64,000 nucleotides of DNA from Hormiphora californensis. Taxonomy: Eukaryota; Ctenophora; Tentaculata; Cydippida; Pleurobrachiidae. Of this stretch, positions 33,001 to 44,001 are shown one piece after another. The stretch lies in the NCBI GenBank assembly GCA_020137815.1, contig CM035361.1:1376024-1440023 (forward strand), written 5' to 3'. The stretch's first letter is position 1. Each line of letters begins with the position of its first letter. The position numbers and the translations under genes were made by a program. The notes below the pieces were generated by a model. That model had not been told where the DNA came from and ran no database searches. It saw only the letters and a list, made by a program, of their open reading frames with translations.

Positions 33001-36000
33001 CCGCAATATCACCTATATAATAGCCAGTAGCCTATACTACGATAATCAATAACTAATACAAGTCTCTCAGTCCTGGAAATATAATTTATATGTTCAAAAT
33101 CGACATATAATTTACATTTCAACGTAATGGAATAATTTTAAGGGAATAATTTTAAACAAGGACAGGTGTGCGACTCTAATTATCTAGAAAAAAAAAAAAA
33201 AAAAAAATTATCTAGAAAGTCTTCTGAAATCATTTTTTTAAATTTTAGTCCCTGGAAGAACTAATTGTTTGACCACGTCTCACCGCCCCCCCTGTTCGAC
33301 TTTGAAGAAATAGAAAAAGGCGTTTTAAATTTGGAGATAACCAATATAAACTATTCAATTGAGACTATATGAAAGCAGATTGTGTTTGAAGGCGATTTAA
33401 ATTGGAGTTTTCTGAACATATTTACCCCTATCTTTAGGACTTGTCCTTCAAGATTATTCGCCAAACCAAGTGGTGATGATTTCATTCCTCCGAGGAAAGT
33501 TTGGTCTCGATTTGTTATCTCTAACCTTGTAAAAAATATTAAATTTAGAAATGATTCCATTGTTGTTGATCACAGATCGAGTTCTCACCTTTTACCCACA
33601 ATTTTATCGCTACTCCAGCTTCCAATTTTATTGAAATGAAGTCCCGTACCATCATCAACAAAGTTAAGAACATTGTATGACGCCACTTTGGTTGTTTGAT
33701 CCTCGGCATTAAAACTGTACGTGCCTGTATGTAACATTGCAGTGACAATATGGGTATCATATATAACACTACTGTATAAGTGATCAGCGAGAATGCGAGA
33801 TCTTGATCATGTGCAACCCTGATTGTACAATGTACACACTTTTATAGGGAGTGATTGGTAATGAAATTACCCCTCCGCGAAATATGCAATATTAGGGGTG
33901 GCTTCGTAACGAAAGGGAGTGACTTAATGGTTAGGTAGACTGTACCGGAGGGTGCCTATAGTGACAATATGGTACGAACCTGTTACACCCTTGTAGGTAC
34001 TGTTGGTGAAGTGATCGAATATGGTGTGACCCTCATTGAAACCAGAGCCACCACACCGACCCCCTGAGTGATCCATTTCAGATTCAACTCTGTCACTATC
34101 ATGGTTCTCCAGTACCTGAAGATAGGTTGTCTCATATAAGACCCTCCTCTTCGCACCGCGCGCGTCCGCCCCTGCTCTAGTGACAGTACGTGAGGCCGCG
34201 TAGCGGCCTCGCGTAGCATGTGTGTAATGTCTATTTAATACTTAATAGCTATTTACATCTATCTCCTCCTATTTATATCTCTAATATCTCCATCTTCATC
34301 TTCATTCATCTCCATCTCGATTGGTATGATCTCTTTCCCCATGATCTCTCCATCTCTCCATCTCTCCCTCTCCATCTCTCCATCTCTCCATCCCCATCTC
34401 TCCATCCCCATCTCTCCATCTCCCTCTACATCTCTCCATCTCTCCATCCCCATCTCTCCATCCCCATCTCTCCATACCCTCTACATTCTCTCATCTCTCT
34501 TCTCCAAACCGATCTATCCATCTCTCCATCTCCCTCTCCATCTCTCTATCCTCATCTCTCTTCATTTTATTACCGTTCCTGTCATCATGCGACGCAGCAC
34601 ATGTGTGTACATTATAGATGTCCGATGATTATTGATGTTGCATTTCCAAACAGACCATTGGCGAACTTCATCAGGTTACTCTTGAACTCCCTGCAGTTGG
34701 AAGTGATTATTGCAGAGCAATTAATCGAGAAGTTTTAACAGAAAGTTAGATAAAAACTAGGTTATTAGAAATAATAATTAAAGGCACCATATGTACTTGT
34801 ATTGTGGAGTTGTTGTGTTGATGTAGATGGACAACCCCAACAATCCACCCATCCAGGCTGGATGGTATCCTTTTGATCTTTTAGCTTTCCGTGGTGGTGG
34901 GTCGAGGTGATCCATCAGAAGAGAGTTAGGGGCGCTGGAAATGCCCTCTGTTACAATCCAAACAAACGTTCCTTCCAATAATCCGATCTGTAATTGTTTG
35001 TCTTTAATTTTTTTTTTTTTTTTTTTGGATACTCGCGCATAGAGCACAGGTAGTACAAACAAGGTTCCTAGAAATCGACATCGAATACTGACATATATTC
35101 AGCGGAGAGAATTAGAGCGCGATATACACATGAACGTGCCTCGAAGAAGTTTAGGTCAGAGAATACGGAGGGGGGAAATCGATATCATCTCGCAATTATT
35201 AACCAACCAGTACCTTTCTGTGCTCTTTTGCTCATGCACACCTCGCACCCAGTGCGAGTACGTGTTGGCTTACAGCCCCCGGCAAAACCGAAGACCCCTC
35301 TACCCACGAGGATGCCTCTCCTACATTCTTCAAAACACATCAGCTTCAAGTCAGTCGTCAATCCTCCACGGGGTTCGAAGAAGCGGGTCACATGCAAGAT
35401 AAACATCTTAACTCACCATCTGCTATCCTTGACGCATCTCGATTATCAAAAACACGACCTAACCCCACACCAATTCCAGGTAAGGGCTGTACATGACCAA
35501 TTTTTTACAATATCACGCAACATACTCACTAACATCAATCAGCTTCCACTGGAATGTCCTGCTGACAATCATTTTCATCTGCTTAGCGGTTATCTCGTGA
35601 CAACAAATGTGAGACGTTTGGTGACCCCGTGAATACCGTAGTTGCTATCTGAGGCAATGATACTCAAATCTGTCCAGCCGTAGTAAGTCAGGATATCTAG
35701 GATTACCACAGCCTGGTACTCATCAGAGGGAGCCATCATTAGTAGCTCCGATCGGTCACCTGATTGTATGGGGGGAGGGGGGAGGGGGTTGGAGAGGTTA
35801 GATCGATCTGCAAGGATTCTATAAATCCTTGCTTATATAATGTATAAATCCTTGCTTATATAAAGTATAATCCCCTCCCTTTGGTCGGACAGTAAGTATA
35901 TGGTGTAGCGAATCACCCTAGCGGGTGGCCCGCTACGTGTTTGCACCTGTTTTGAGATTTGGATCCGTTGCACTTGTTGAAATTAGGGGAACGTTAATCC

Positions 36001-36200
36001 GGTTAAAGATGTCAGCCTGAAGTCCCACAATGTCAGAGTTATCCGGGGAGATGACTAGCGATATATTGTTCTCAAGTAGTTCACAGGAACTAATTACACT
36101 ATGGTAGACGGATTGAGGGTTGTACAGCTGAAAGTACGGGTTGATTCTGATCGAGGTTGATTGGTTATTGATGCGATCTGTTGCGTACAAAACTGCCGTC
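27095..36200 (-). CDS. Ionotropic glutamate receptor subunit (5' end incomplete, two frameshifts)
   Basis: Minus-strand exons. ATD: 35947-36200 (VPLISTSATDPNLKT), 35530-35759 (MAPSDEYQAVVILDIL), 35417-35458, probably 35033-35067, 34797-34987 (IGLLEGTFVWIVTEGIS), an exon from 34690 down to an unplaced donor near 34660, 33989-34115, 33589-33724. Linker and S1: 33426-33520 (NNLEGQVLKIG), 30822-30956 (EVPPFA), 30442-30670 (WSGLIGDLI, VTVSSERRGWIAF). M1: 30213-30337. Pore M2: 28425-28563. M3: 28197-28320 (MYTANLTAFMT, equivalent of SYTANLAAF). S2: 27959-28079. S2, M4 and an Arg-rich tail: 27095-27792. The S1 Arg that binds the ligand carboxylate is kept, and Asp (AYIEDS) sits at the amino-group site. 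The Q/R-site position aligns with Gly in GFVGQG. The signal-peptide exon and one ATD exon are not found. Single-base frameshifts occur in 35530-35759 and 33426-33520. Confidence 0.88.
28667..28685. repeat. Poly-C run in a receptor intron
   Basis: About 18 consecutive C residues between the pore and M1 exons of the glutamate receptor. A poly-T run follows at 28871-28890. Confidence 0.95.
28900..29260. repeat. Dispersed repeat with internal minisatellite in a glutamate receptor intron
   Basis: The sequence starts CCATGGGATACGCTCAGCCA and continues into four imperfect copies of GGTAACGTTTTGCCTTGAGA followed by GGATCTTGGTC. The reverse complement of both parts recurs at about 48660-48910 in an intron of the SLC18B1-like gene, so this is a mobile repeat family. 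No transposase is seen. Confidence 0.8.
29417..29423 (-). other. Possible 7-nt microexon between the M1 and M2 exons
   Basis: The M1 exon ends in phase 0, whereas the pore exon must start in phase 1. CAAGGTC at 29417-29423 has a CAG acceptor with a long pyrimidine-rich tract and a strong GTAAGT donor. It is 7 nt, exactly what phase repair needs, and gives HAQ-QGL-EAAEEE. The alternative reading, a 120-nt exon starting at an upstream TTAG acceptor, is open but does not match the M1 exon phase and would add a surplus hydrophobic segment. Confidence 0.4.
29740..29990. repeat. Dispersed repeat shared by receptor and transporter introns
   Basis: Sequence around GTGGACAAAAATG, TTTAGTAATGAGACC and AGCCCTTTTTGGTGTCTGAG is repeated as its reverse complement in pieces at 48140-48290 and 48570-48650. 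This is a second intron-to-intron repeat family. Confidence 0.75.
30110..30215. mobile_element. MITE copy abutting the splice donor of the receptor M1 exon
   Basis: On the minus strand the sequence AATGGGGGAAAACAGTCGTG begins right at the M1 exon donor (exon ...GCCCAG, intron GTAATGGGGG). The same TGGGGGAAAACAGTCGTGCC, with CCTGAACCTCAGGTTCATGC and CGGCTATTTTTCACTGA, occurs at 47148-47290, where a second inverted end TTTTCCCCCATTG is also visible. The intron donor therefore lies at a transposon edge. Confidence 0.7.
31019..31062 (+). mobile_element. Partial pogo-like MITE end
   Basis: Starts CAGTCGGACCCCGATTGAAT after TA, like the full copy at 36245. Only about 45 bp are recognisable; the partner end is missing. 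The AT-rich DNA next to it (31063-31245) gives an open minus-strand frame that I could not assign. Confidence 0.65.
31246..33425. other. Repeat-filled intron of the glutamate receptor (linker to S1)
   Basis: Contents: a near-palindrome ATGACCAGGATGCATCCTGGTCAT at about 31287-31310; G-rich inverted blocks at 31335-31405; a degenerate tandem repeat of about 180 bp at 31900-32350, three copies marked by TCGACG..AATAGTCGATTTATGG and GACAAAAAGTCG; a GA tract at 32625-32850; and a poly-A run at 33188-33207. I found no further exon. Confidence 0.55.
34340..34560. repeat. (CTCCAT)n-type minisatellite in a receptor intron
   Basis: Imperfect repetition of CATCTCTCCATCCCCATCTC. It sits where one missing ATD exon (the segment equivalent to YDAVxxLA) would be expected between the exons at 34690 and 34115, so the repeat may have displaced it or it may be lost. 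Confidence 0.85.
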
Positions 36201-36244
36201 CTGAAAAAGTGTGGTTAAACTAAACCAATCTTCAACTACTAGTA

Positions 36245-37161
36245 CAGTCGGACCCCGATTTAACGGCCCCCGATTTGTAGGGCACCCCGATTTAAGGACA
36301 GGATAAAATTTCCCCCAAAAAAATTTTGAAATTTTTTTGAAAATTTTTTGAAAATTTTTCAAAGGAGTATCAACACCACATCCGAATAGTGTTTCGAATC
36401 GGTGCATTTATTGATGTCTTGCCGTGGTAATGACGGTTCGAAAAGAACAGAATTGATCCCCATGAGGCCCCATCGAATCGCCCAATTTTGGACGTTTTTT
36501 GTTAAACTGGCCCCATGGGGACCACGTATCGGTTCGTTTCGAACCGTTCTTCTAAAATAGCGAACCAGCAGAAACGTGCGGTAATTTTTAAGAGGCCATG
36601 ATTCGAAACACCGATTCGGGACGTGGTTGATATGAACCTTTGAAAAAGTTTCATAAACTTTTTTTGCAAAGTGTACAGGAATTTGTCAATGCTTGAGCGA
36701 TGCCCCCCATGAATTCAGAGAAAAATATTATTTTTAAATTCGAATTCTTCTCACCCCGATAAAGTGCCCCGATGGCCATGGTTATCCACACTATCGGTTC
36801 GTTTCGAAACCGCTAATTTCTAATTAGTAGCAAGACCCTTGCTGATTAAGATGCTGCCACTGATTCGGAAAACCACGATTCGACCGTGGTTGATGTTAGT
36901 ACCTTTATAAAGTTTGGAAAACGTTGTGAATGAAATTAAAAAAAATTCTTTCCTTTCGAACCACCAGAAATGACATGTAACAATGTGCGTATGGACATTG
37001 CATTTAACACTTAGATGTGTTTTTAGTATAACAGTTTGGACAAAAATAGGGTTTTATATGGGCCAAATATGCTTACCACGATTTTTTATACGGAACCCCG
37101 ATTAACGGACCAAAACCCTTTCCCCGAGCGAGGGGTTGCCGTTTAAATCGGGGTCCGACTG
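36245..37161. mobile_element. pogo/Tigger-like non-autonomous transposon, full copy
   Basis: Left end CAGTCGGACCCCGATTTAAC, right end TTTAAATCGGGGTCCGACTG, TA on both sides (36243-36244, 37162-37163). The TIR style CAGTCGxACCxCGATTTAACG is typical of pogo/Tigger elements. At 917 bp with no transposase frame it is non-autonomous. It lies just upstream of the first recognised receptor exon, probably in intron 1. Confidence 0.85.
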
Positions 37162-37163
37162 TA

Positions 37164-37830
37164 TAACATATATAGGCATCTCCCTCTCCACTACTCACTT
37201 GAATGAATCTAGATAATTGTCAGCACGATTAATCATAATTCCAATGTTATATTATTGTGTCAAGGGCAACGAAACAGAAGGGACAAAGGATAACAAATGA
37301 CCAGTAAAAACGAGCAAAAGAACAAAGTAAATTAGAAGGATTAAAGATCACTTGGTGCCATGATGTATCAGCTGCAGAAGAATAGAAGATGGAAGCTAGG
37401 ACAAGTTAAGATTCAAATTATATCTCATATATACGAGGCGGTTATATTGAGGCTATACATGTATATTGAAGTGATTAACAACAATATTGTTTCAATATTG
37501 AAAACAATGCGGCATATGAGATTTCGTTTTTTTGTAGTCATATGCAGCTTATTAAGCTTTCTTGGAAATGGACGTTTTTCTTAGTAAACAGAAACTAGTA
37601 TGAAGCTGAACAAATTTGTGACAGTTTTACATGTACATATTAAAATAAAACTACTAGTATGTAATATGTAATAGTAATAGGAGTCCTATTTGCAGACTGA
37701 ATGACGGCTACAATTAGGACTGGCAAAGCGATCTAACATATGAGCCCTATTATGACATTCCACACTCTTCGTTTGTTACGTTGCTGAGCTCGCTTTGATC
37801 CTAGTACATATCTACTTCCGAGATATACTG
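37164..37830. other. Upstream region of the glutamate receptor
   Basis: The receptor's signal-peptide exon should lie in or beyond this AT-rich stretch. A minus-strand frame starting MFPFLLFRVCPVAFLSFLIC with a hydrophobic N-terminus (about 37918) is one candidate but overlaps the repeat that starts near 37830, so I do not call it. Confidence 0.35.
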
Positions 37831-40800
37831 CAGCTGCACAACGACACCCTGTACAGTTACAAATAAGAAAAGAAAGAAACGCCACCGGACACACCCTAAA
37901 GAGAAGAAAAGGGAACAAAAGAGGGAGGAAGAGGGTATGGGAGAAAAATCAAAGAAAGCAAAAAGAGAAAAAAATGAAAACGATAGAAAAAAAAAGAAGG
38001 GAAAAAAAAACGGAGAGGGAGGCGGGGGAGGAAGATGGAGGAAAAGTATATGAAGAGAGGCGAGAGGAGTCAGGAGAAGAAGATGGAAAAAAAATAAAGA
38101 TAAATAAAATAAAATAAAAATTTAAAGGAGGTCATAAAACTGAGTACGAGGACGGTCGGAGTATGGATGAAACCAACCCCAGACCAATACCAGTAAGGAA
38201 CTTGTTGGACAAGTAAGAACCGGGAACCTTTTTGGGGACTCTATCAAACATACGACAACAGAGAAGGCGAGGGAGGTGTTAGTGATTTCGCCCCCCAGCA
38301 AATGATGGCGTGGGCGATGGGGGTAACGGAATTTAAGAGATTGGGAATTGGCAAAATTGGCACTGAACCCAAATTTAAACCTGAATCAAAAACAAATAGC
38401 CGAGTACCCCCCCTCTTTCTCGACTAATTGCCCCTACTTTTTCAATGATGGAAAAACAAGTGCAATGCGAAGGGTTAGATCAGCAGGACTCGCGCTAATG
38501 TGTGTGTTGTGTCGGCTCTAACCGGTTGCGCACATATGGGTTGGAAGATCTGCGTTAGATGTATTTACTGCAAAAACCCAAATAGAGCTACACTCCTCGA
38601 AAAAAAAAAAGAAGATGGAAGGAAGAGATATAGAATGAAAAGCCTAGGCTGGAGAGGAGTCTCCTAGGTCTGTGGGGGATCACACGAACTGCGCCAAGGA
38701 GTGCGATGTGAGTTGTGCGATTTTTTGGATATATATACCATGCGAAATATACGATTACGGAGACATCGTATCACCTTGCGTTGTTTTGGAATGTGACAGT
38801 GAACACATTATTGAACTTTTATTAGTGGCATCATAATCTAGAATCCACGATGTCGTGCTACCGAACACGCGAAGGCACCCCAACACCCACCATACCTACT
38901 AGTACTAGTACACGCACAGCCTATCTATCCCTTATCATCTCACCACCCACATGTTCACTGCCATCTCCCAATCAGACACTATGTTGCCTCGGTTGTTTTG
39001 CATCTCAAACGTTAGCACCCGTAAACACTATCTCTCATGCAGCACAGTCTAAGCCCATTACCTGTCTTTTCAATTTCGGTGATACTTCTCATGGGTAACC
39101 CCCTCACCTCTCCACACAGGAAAGACAAGAAGGTGAAGACAGATAATGCTGGGAAAAAATAAAGAGACAACAAAAATATAGGATAGACGAAGGCTGCGAT
39201 CAAGTAAGAAGGGCGGAAAAAATAACAGTAAACAAACTGCATATCTACAGGAATGCTCACTCGAATGGGGACATCCACTTTCCCTCTCCAAACACACTCT
39301 TTTTTCTCCGGTGTTCATCTCCTGGGTCACACTCCCTAAAAAAAAAGGAATAGAAAACGGTGTATGATAGCAATGGGGAAAAATAAATAAGAAAACAAAA
39401 ATGATGAGACTTAGGTGAGAAGATCCATGGGTACAATACAATATAAACAACAGATAGCTACGGGTGTCGTTCCTATCTCCTGGGTCACCCCTCCCTCCAC
39501 CAACAACAGCTCTCCCGGTGTTCCTTTCTCCTGGTCACCCCTCCTAACCCAACCTGCTCTCCCGGGTGCCTCCTCCTGGGTGTCACCCCCTCCCTCGCCA
39601 CACCAGCTCTCTCCGTGTTCCTGTCCTGGGTCCACCCCCTCCCTCTCCAACACCAGCTCTCTCCGGTGTTCCTTTCCTGGGTCACCCCCATAAACACACC
39701 TGCTCTCTCCGGTGCTCCTTTATGGGTCACCCCTCCCTCTCCACACCTGCTCTCGGTGTTCCTTTCATGGGTCACCCCTCCCTCTCCACAACAAGCGATC
39801 TCGTGGTTAATTTACGGGGTCACCCCTACGGTCTCAGGTGTTCTATCCCTGGGTCACCCCCTCCCTCTCCACACCTGCTCTCTCCGTTTGCTCCCCTCAG
39901 GGGGCAAAACTCCCGTCTCCCACACTGCCTCTCCGTGCCTCCTTTCCTGGGTACCCTCCTCTCACACCTGCTCTCTCCGGTTGCGCCTTTCCGGGTCACC
40001 CTCCCTCCCACACGCTCTCTTCGGTGTTCCCTCTCTGGGTCACCCAATCCCCTGCCACACCAAGCTCTCTCCGGTGTTCCTCTCCTGGGTCACCACGAAA
40101 GAAAAAAAAAAGCTCTATAAAGGTGATAAGTTCACTGGGTCAACACTACATAACTCACAAACAAATGCCTCCTCGGTTGCTCCTATCCTGGGTCACCCCT
40201 ACGTCTCCGGTGTTCCGCTCCTGGGGTCACCCCTCCCTCTCCACACCTGCTCTTATCCGGTCTGATCACTTTACTGGTCCACCACCTCCCTATCCACACA
40301 TGCTCTCTCGGTGCTGTCATTTGTTCTGGGTCACCCCTCCCTCGCCAAAACGGCTCTTCTCCGGTGGAAAAACGACAAGGCGGAAAAAAAAAAACGGAGA
40401 AATAAAACAGGAGCACACAGAAGCACCGGCAAAAAGCGCGAAGAGGAAACCAAAGATAAGAACAAATAAACTCAGCGTACATGCATTGAGAGGGGAGTGA
40501 AAAGAATTGAGAAGACTAAAAAAAAAATATACTAAATAAAACACAATGAATAGATAAGGTGATAATATCAAAGGCGGCTAAAAAAAAAAAGATAAGGGGA
40601 GAATGGCAAACGGGGGAAACAATAAAGAAAAAAAAAACAGCTATATAAGGTTCGATACGTTAAGTGGGGAAAAAAACGCATAACCAAAACAAAGATCTAT
40701 CCGGGTGCCTATCCTGGGTAAAAACATCCATCCTCCACCACACCAGCTCGTCTCCGGTGGCTCCTTCCTGGGTCACCCCCTCCCTCCACACATTTGCTCT

Positions 40801-41096
40801 CTCCGGTGCTCCCCCTGGGTCACCCCTACGTTCTCCGGTGTTCCTTCCTGGGTCACCCTCCCTCTCCACAACTGCTTCTCGGGCTCCTTTCCGGGTCACC
40901 CCCTCCCTCTCCACACCTTATGCTCTCTCGGTGCTCCTTTCCTGGGTTCAGGTCAGGTTCCACACCTGGCTCTCACAGGCCTAGCTTTAAGTATCCTGGT
41001 TAAGTGGAAGGTAAAGCCACAGTAGCACTTTTATAGCACCGAACCAGTCACTGAGGACAGACTACACCACCAAAGCTAAACCTGACGCGATTCGTT
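37830..41096. repeat. Large dispersed repeat unit, copy 1 (indel-rich)
   Basis: Collinear blocks match 62650-64000: CTGCAGCTGCACAACGACAC (37830 / 62652), GAGTACGAGGACGGTCGGAG (38143 / 62913), GGCACTGAACCCAAAT (38360 / 63073), a tRNA-like block (38500 / 63200), GACAGTGAACACATTATTGA (38798 / 63482) and TATCCTGGTTAAGTGGAAG (40991 / 63895). Copy 1 is more than twice as long because of poly-A-rich insertions and the minisatellite below. Its many small indels suggest decay or poor consensus. Confidence 0.8.
39080..40975. repeat. Minisatellite of about 45 bp (CCTGGGTCACCCC type)
   Basis: About 30 degenerate units based on CCTTTCCTGGGTCACCCCTC, CCTCTCCACACC and TGCTCTCTCCGGTGTT are interrupted by A-rich sequence at 40095-40160 and 40370-40680. 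Only one or two units remain in the second copy (63755-63815). Long frames on both strands follow the repeat and are not genes. Confidence 0.9.
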
Positions 41097-42870
41097 TACT
41101 CCCCAAGCAGCAACAAACTCCTCATCTCAGCAACACCACTCCCCAAGCAACAACTCCTTCGTCCAGCAAACAGATACCTGAGCCGAAAAGAAAATGCCAG
41201 CGAACATTCATAGACGGATCCATATTAGACATATCGGGCAGGAACACCGTCCCGGAACATGAAACCTGCATATTCACAGCTCGACCCTCCAGAGAGGCCC
41301 TGTATACGACCCAAAGACCAACACAACAGATACTGTTAAATCTACAGAAAACAGACTTCCTGGATACCATTGACCTATTGAGCATGGACGCCAAATAAGT
41401 CACGACCTGATGGAGATTTCATGGGAACAACACCCTCAACTCGAAGGCAAACTAAACATACGAACAGCAGTAATGATTGTCGAAAAATATAACAAGGACT
41501 TATATCCGCACTCTCAACACACGTCAATCAATCTACCCAGACATCCCCGGCGATGATTTGGAACAAATCTGACAATCATCTCCACCTAAAGCAGGGAAAA
41601 ATGAAGTCAATGTCACTGCAATGATTTTGTTCGTGACAATCGTCCATCGGAAGATCGCAGGACTGTTTCATACAAATCAAAATACAATATAGTGGACGCC
41701 TCCTCTCGACAAAAATCAGTGCTCTATTCATCAACCGAAAACACAGGAGGTCTGTCAAGGTTATCACTAGCTCCTCCTCTTTGAGAATCCCTTGACTTCC
41801 ACTACTGGATAGGTCCCCCACTTCAGGAACTCCAATACAAAATCCCATTCCACCTGCTGTGGACCGGAATCATCGGCCCACAAAGACTCGGCAAGAGAAA
41901 ACAACTGCCCAAGATCCTGACGAAACGAACGGCCCAAACCAGAGACCCGGGTAACCTAACACCAAGAAGAAAAAAGATCCAGATGGCCGCAACCGAGTCC
42001 ACAAACACAAAAGAGATCAGTCATGAAACAAGCTCAGAGAAAGTGGGCAACACCGGACTCGCCTAACCCAAAATGCAGGATCTTTGAACCCGACAGCAAA
42101 AAACTTCATCAAAAAGGGAACTGGCGACAAATATAATAACTTGGCCAGCAAGAAAACCCTTTCTTTAAGAGCTCTGCGAAGCAGCCCGGACCACACCTTC
42201 ACTGACATACTCGTGCAAGGATGCCCATTCTCAAAGACCTAGACTCTATATTTGAAGAAGAAAGAAAATAGTTAGGCCCTCGGCTAAGTTTGCCGAGCCA
42301 TGCTGGAAGTTGACATACAACCCCCGTAAACTGAACTTTAGAACGACTTGAAATGAGTCAAGTGTCAAAAACACGGTGGCCTTCAAAAGAACTCTAGGGT
42401 CAAACACTGGGCGAAAGATTTATCTACCCCACACACAGCTAGGCCGCCAAAAAACCCATACTGCAGCAAGCTTAAAGGGAAATCTTCCAGGAAAACAGCA
42501 GATTAGGCCCGCCTCCGGACCGATCAACAGAAGGTTGGAGAATCCTCAAAGAACACACCAATGGAACAGACAGGAGATTGTAAGCCAAACAACCCCGCTC
42601 AGCCTGAATCCTCAAAGATATCATAATCAAGCTAATGGAAGAAAAGACTTCTCTCACTGGAAAGAAAAGATGACTCGATGTCAGCGGCAAATGGTCGCCA
42701 GCGACCAACGGAACAGAATGCTCCTACAGAGATCAGAACGAAGGCAAGAACTCCCAGAAATCAGGTGGAAGATCAGCAAAAACTCTACAGAATCACGCAA
42801 AATGTTTGATAAATCAAATGCGTTAAGGTTCGCAAACGGGAGATGGAATTGCAGAAAAACGCGTTAACGG
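41097..42870. other. Degenerate coding-like repeat, unidentified
   Basis: The plus strand shows successive open stretches broken by stops and shifts (for example KRKCQRTFIDGSILDI near 41180 and a 163-codon frame at 42376-42867 rich in Gln/Arg/Asn). It directly continues the dispersed repeat. It looks like the decayed ORF of a transposable element, but I see no reverse transcriptase, integrase or DDE motif, so no class is given. Confidence 0.4.
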
Positions 42871-42887
42871 GGTTTGGGAGAAAGAGA

Positions 42888-42905
42888 ATGAGAGAGAGAG
42901 AGAAA

Positions 42906-42937
<32 letters not shown>

Positions 42938-43055
42938 GAGATAGAGGAAACATAATCAGGAGTGAAAAGCTATTGTACGGCTTTACACGCTATTCAGCTA
43001 CCCCACCCCACCCATGACAGCTATCTTTTCACAATCGAGTCACTGATTATAACCA

Positions 43056-43148
<93 letters not shown>

Positions 43149-43170
43149 TTCTCTCTCTCTCATTCTCTTT
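42888..43170. repeat. (GA)n followed by (TC)n microsatellites in inverted orientation
   Basis: Imperfect GAGAGA at 42888-42940 is followed, 115 bp later, by almost pure (TC)n at 43055-43160. Their complementarity would allow fold-back of the intervening segment. Confidence 0.95.
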
Positions 43171-43177
43171 CTCCGCG

Positions 43178-43350
43178 TAAAAACGGCGCCGTTAACGGCG
43201 TTGTTTCTGCAATTCCAATTGCTCGCCAAAAATAAGTTGCAGAAACAACGCCGTTAACGGCGCCGTTCTTTACGTGCGCGGCTGTTTCTTGCATAAACGA
43301 CGCCGTTCCTCGCCGTTAACGGAGTAGAACGGCGTCGTTTGTGCAACAAA
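43178..43350. repeat. Two nested GC-rich hairpins (GGCGCCGTTAACGGCG family)
   Basis: The arms AACGGCGCCGTTAACGGCGT + TGTTTCTGCAA and their complement (43237-43270) flank a 25-nt loop. A second hairpin at about 43296-43343 has arms AAACGACGCCGTTC / GAACGGCGTCGTTT. Both include the palindrome CGCCGTTAACGGCG. This is a MITE or structured regulatory sequence. Confidence 0.85.
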
Positions 43351-43417
43351 CAGCGTGTGCGTGTTTACTAGGGTATGCAAATGCTTCTTCAAATACTTGT
43401 GTTGCAAGACTGCAGCA

Positions 43418-43442
43418 GCAGCCCCCCCCCCCCCCCCCCCCC
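43418..43442. repeat. Poly-C run
   Basis: About 24 consecutive C bases preceded by GCAGCAGC. A similar run is at 43878-43893. Such runs are assembly-sensitive. Confidence 0.95.
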
Positions 43443-44001
43443 GAGCTTGCTGCAAGTCTCGAAACAATAGGCCCCAATTTGAATTTGATTTCAGACGTTG
43501 TTTTCCATCACAAAGCCAGGCCATGATGAGTCATCATCATTATCATCTCATTATGCATGTAACTCTGTCATAATTACACATATCTGCACAAGCAACCCTT
43601 CTGCAATGAGCTGCATGAGGGAATGTTGACTCATCGCCAAATACAGGTCATGCAGCATTTGAATATAAATTGCAGGGGAGACAAGATGAGCAGCAGCTCT
43701 CATGAATGGTGCATAGGAGCTTGGTGGGCGGAGTAAACTTTTCCAAGAAGTTTCCAGAGGATTCCACCCGGCAAGTAGATCTCAGCTCCGTATTCTCCAG
43801 ACTGGTGAAGTTAAAATGACATACACCGGGTGGATGACGCAGATGTCATTTTAACTGCGGAGTGTATTACACCCCGCACCCCCCCCCCCCCCCACTGACC
43901 TCCCCAACCATCCCACCCATGGCTAATTTCCTATTCCATTTTCTAAGATACACATAATTTAGTAATTCAATAAATAGAGTTCTTGAAATTTACACATAAT
44001 C

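Noticed and set aside
39411-40500. Overlapping long frames on both strands (Pro/Ser/Gly-rich)
   Set aside because: All follow the CCTGGGTCACCCC minisatellite; no conserved domain.
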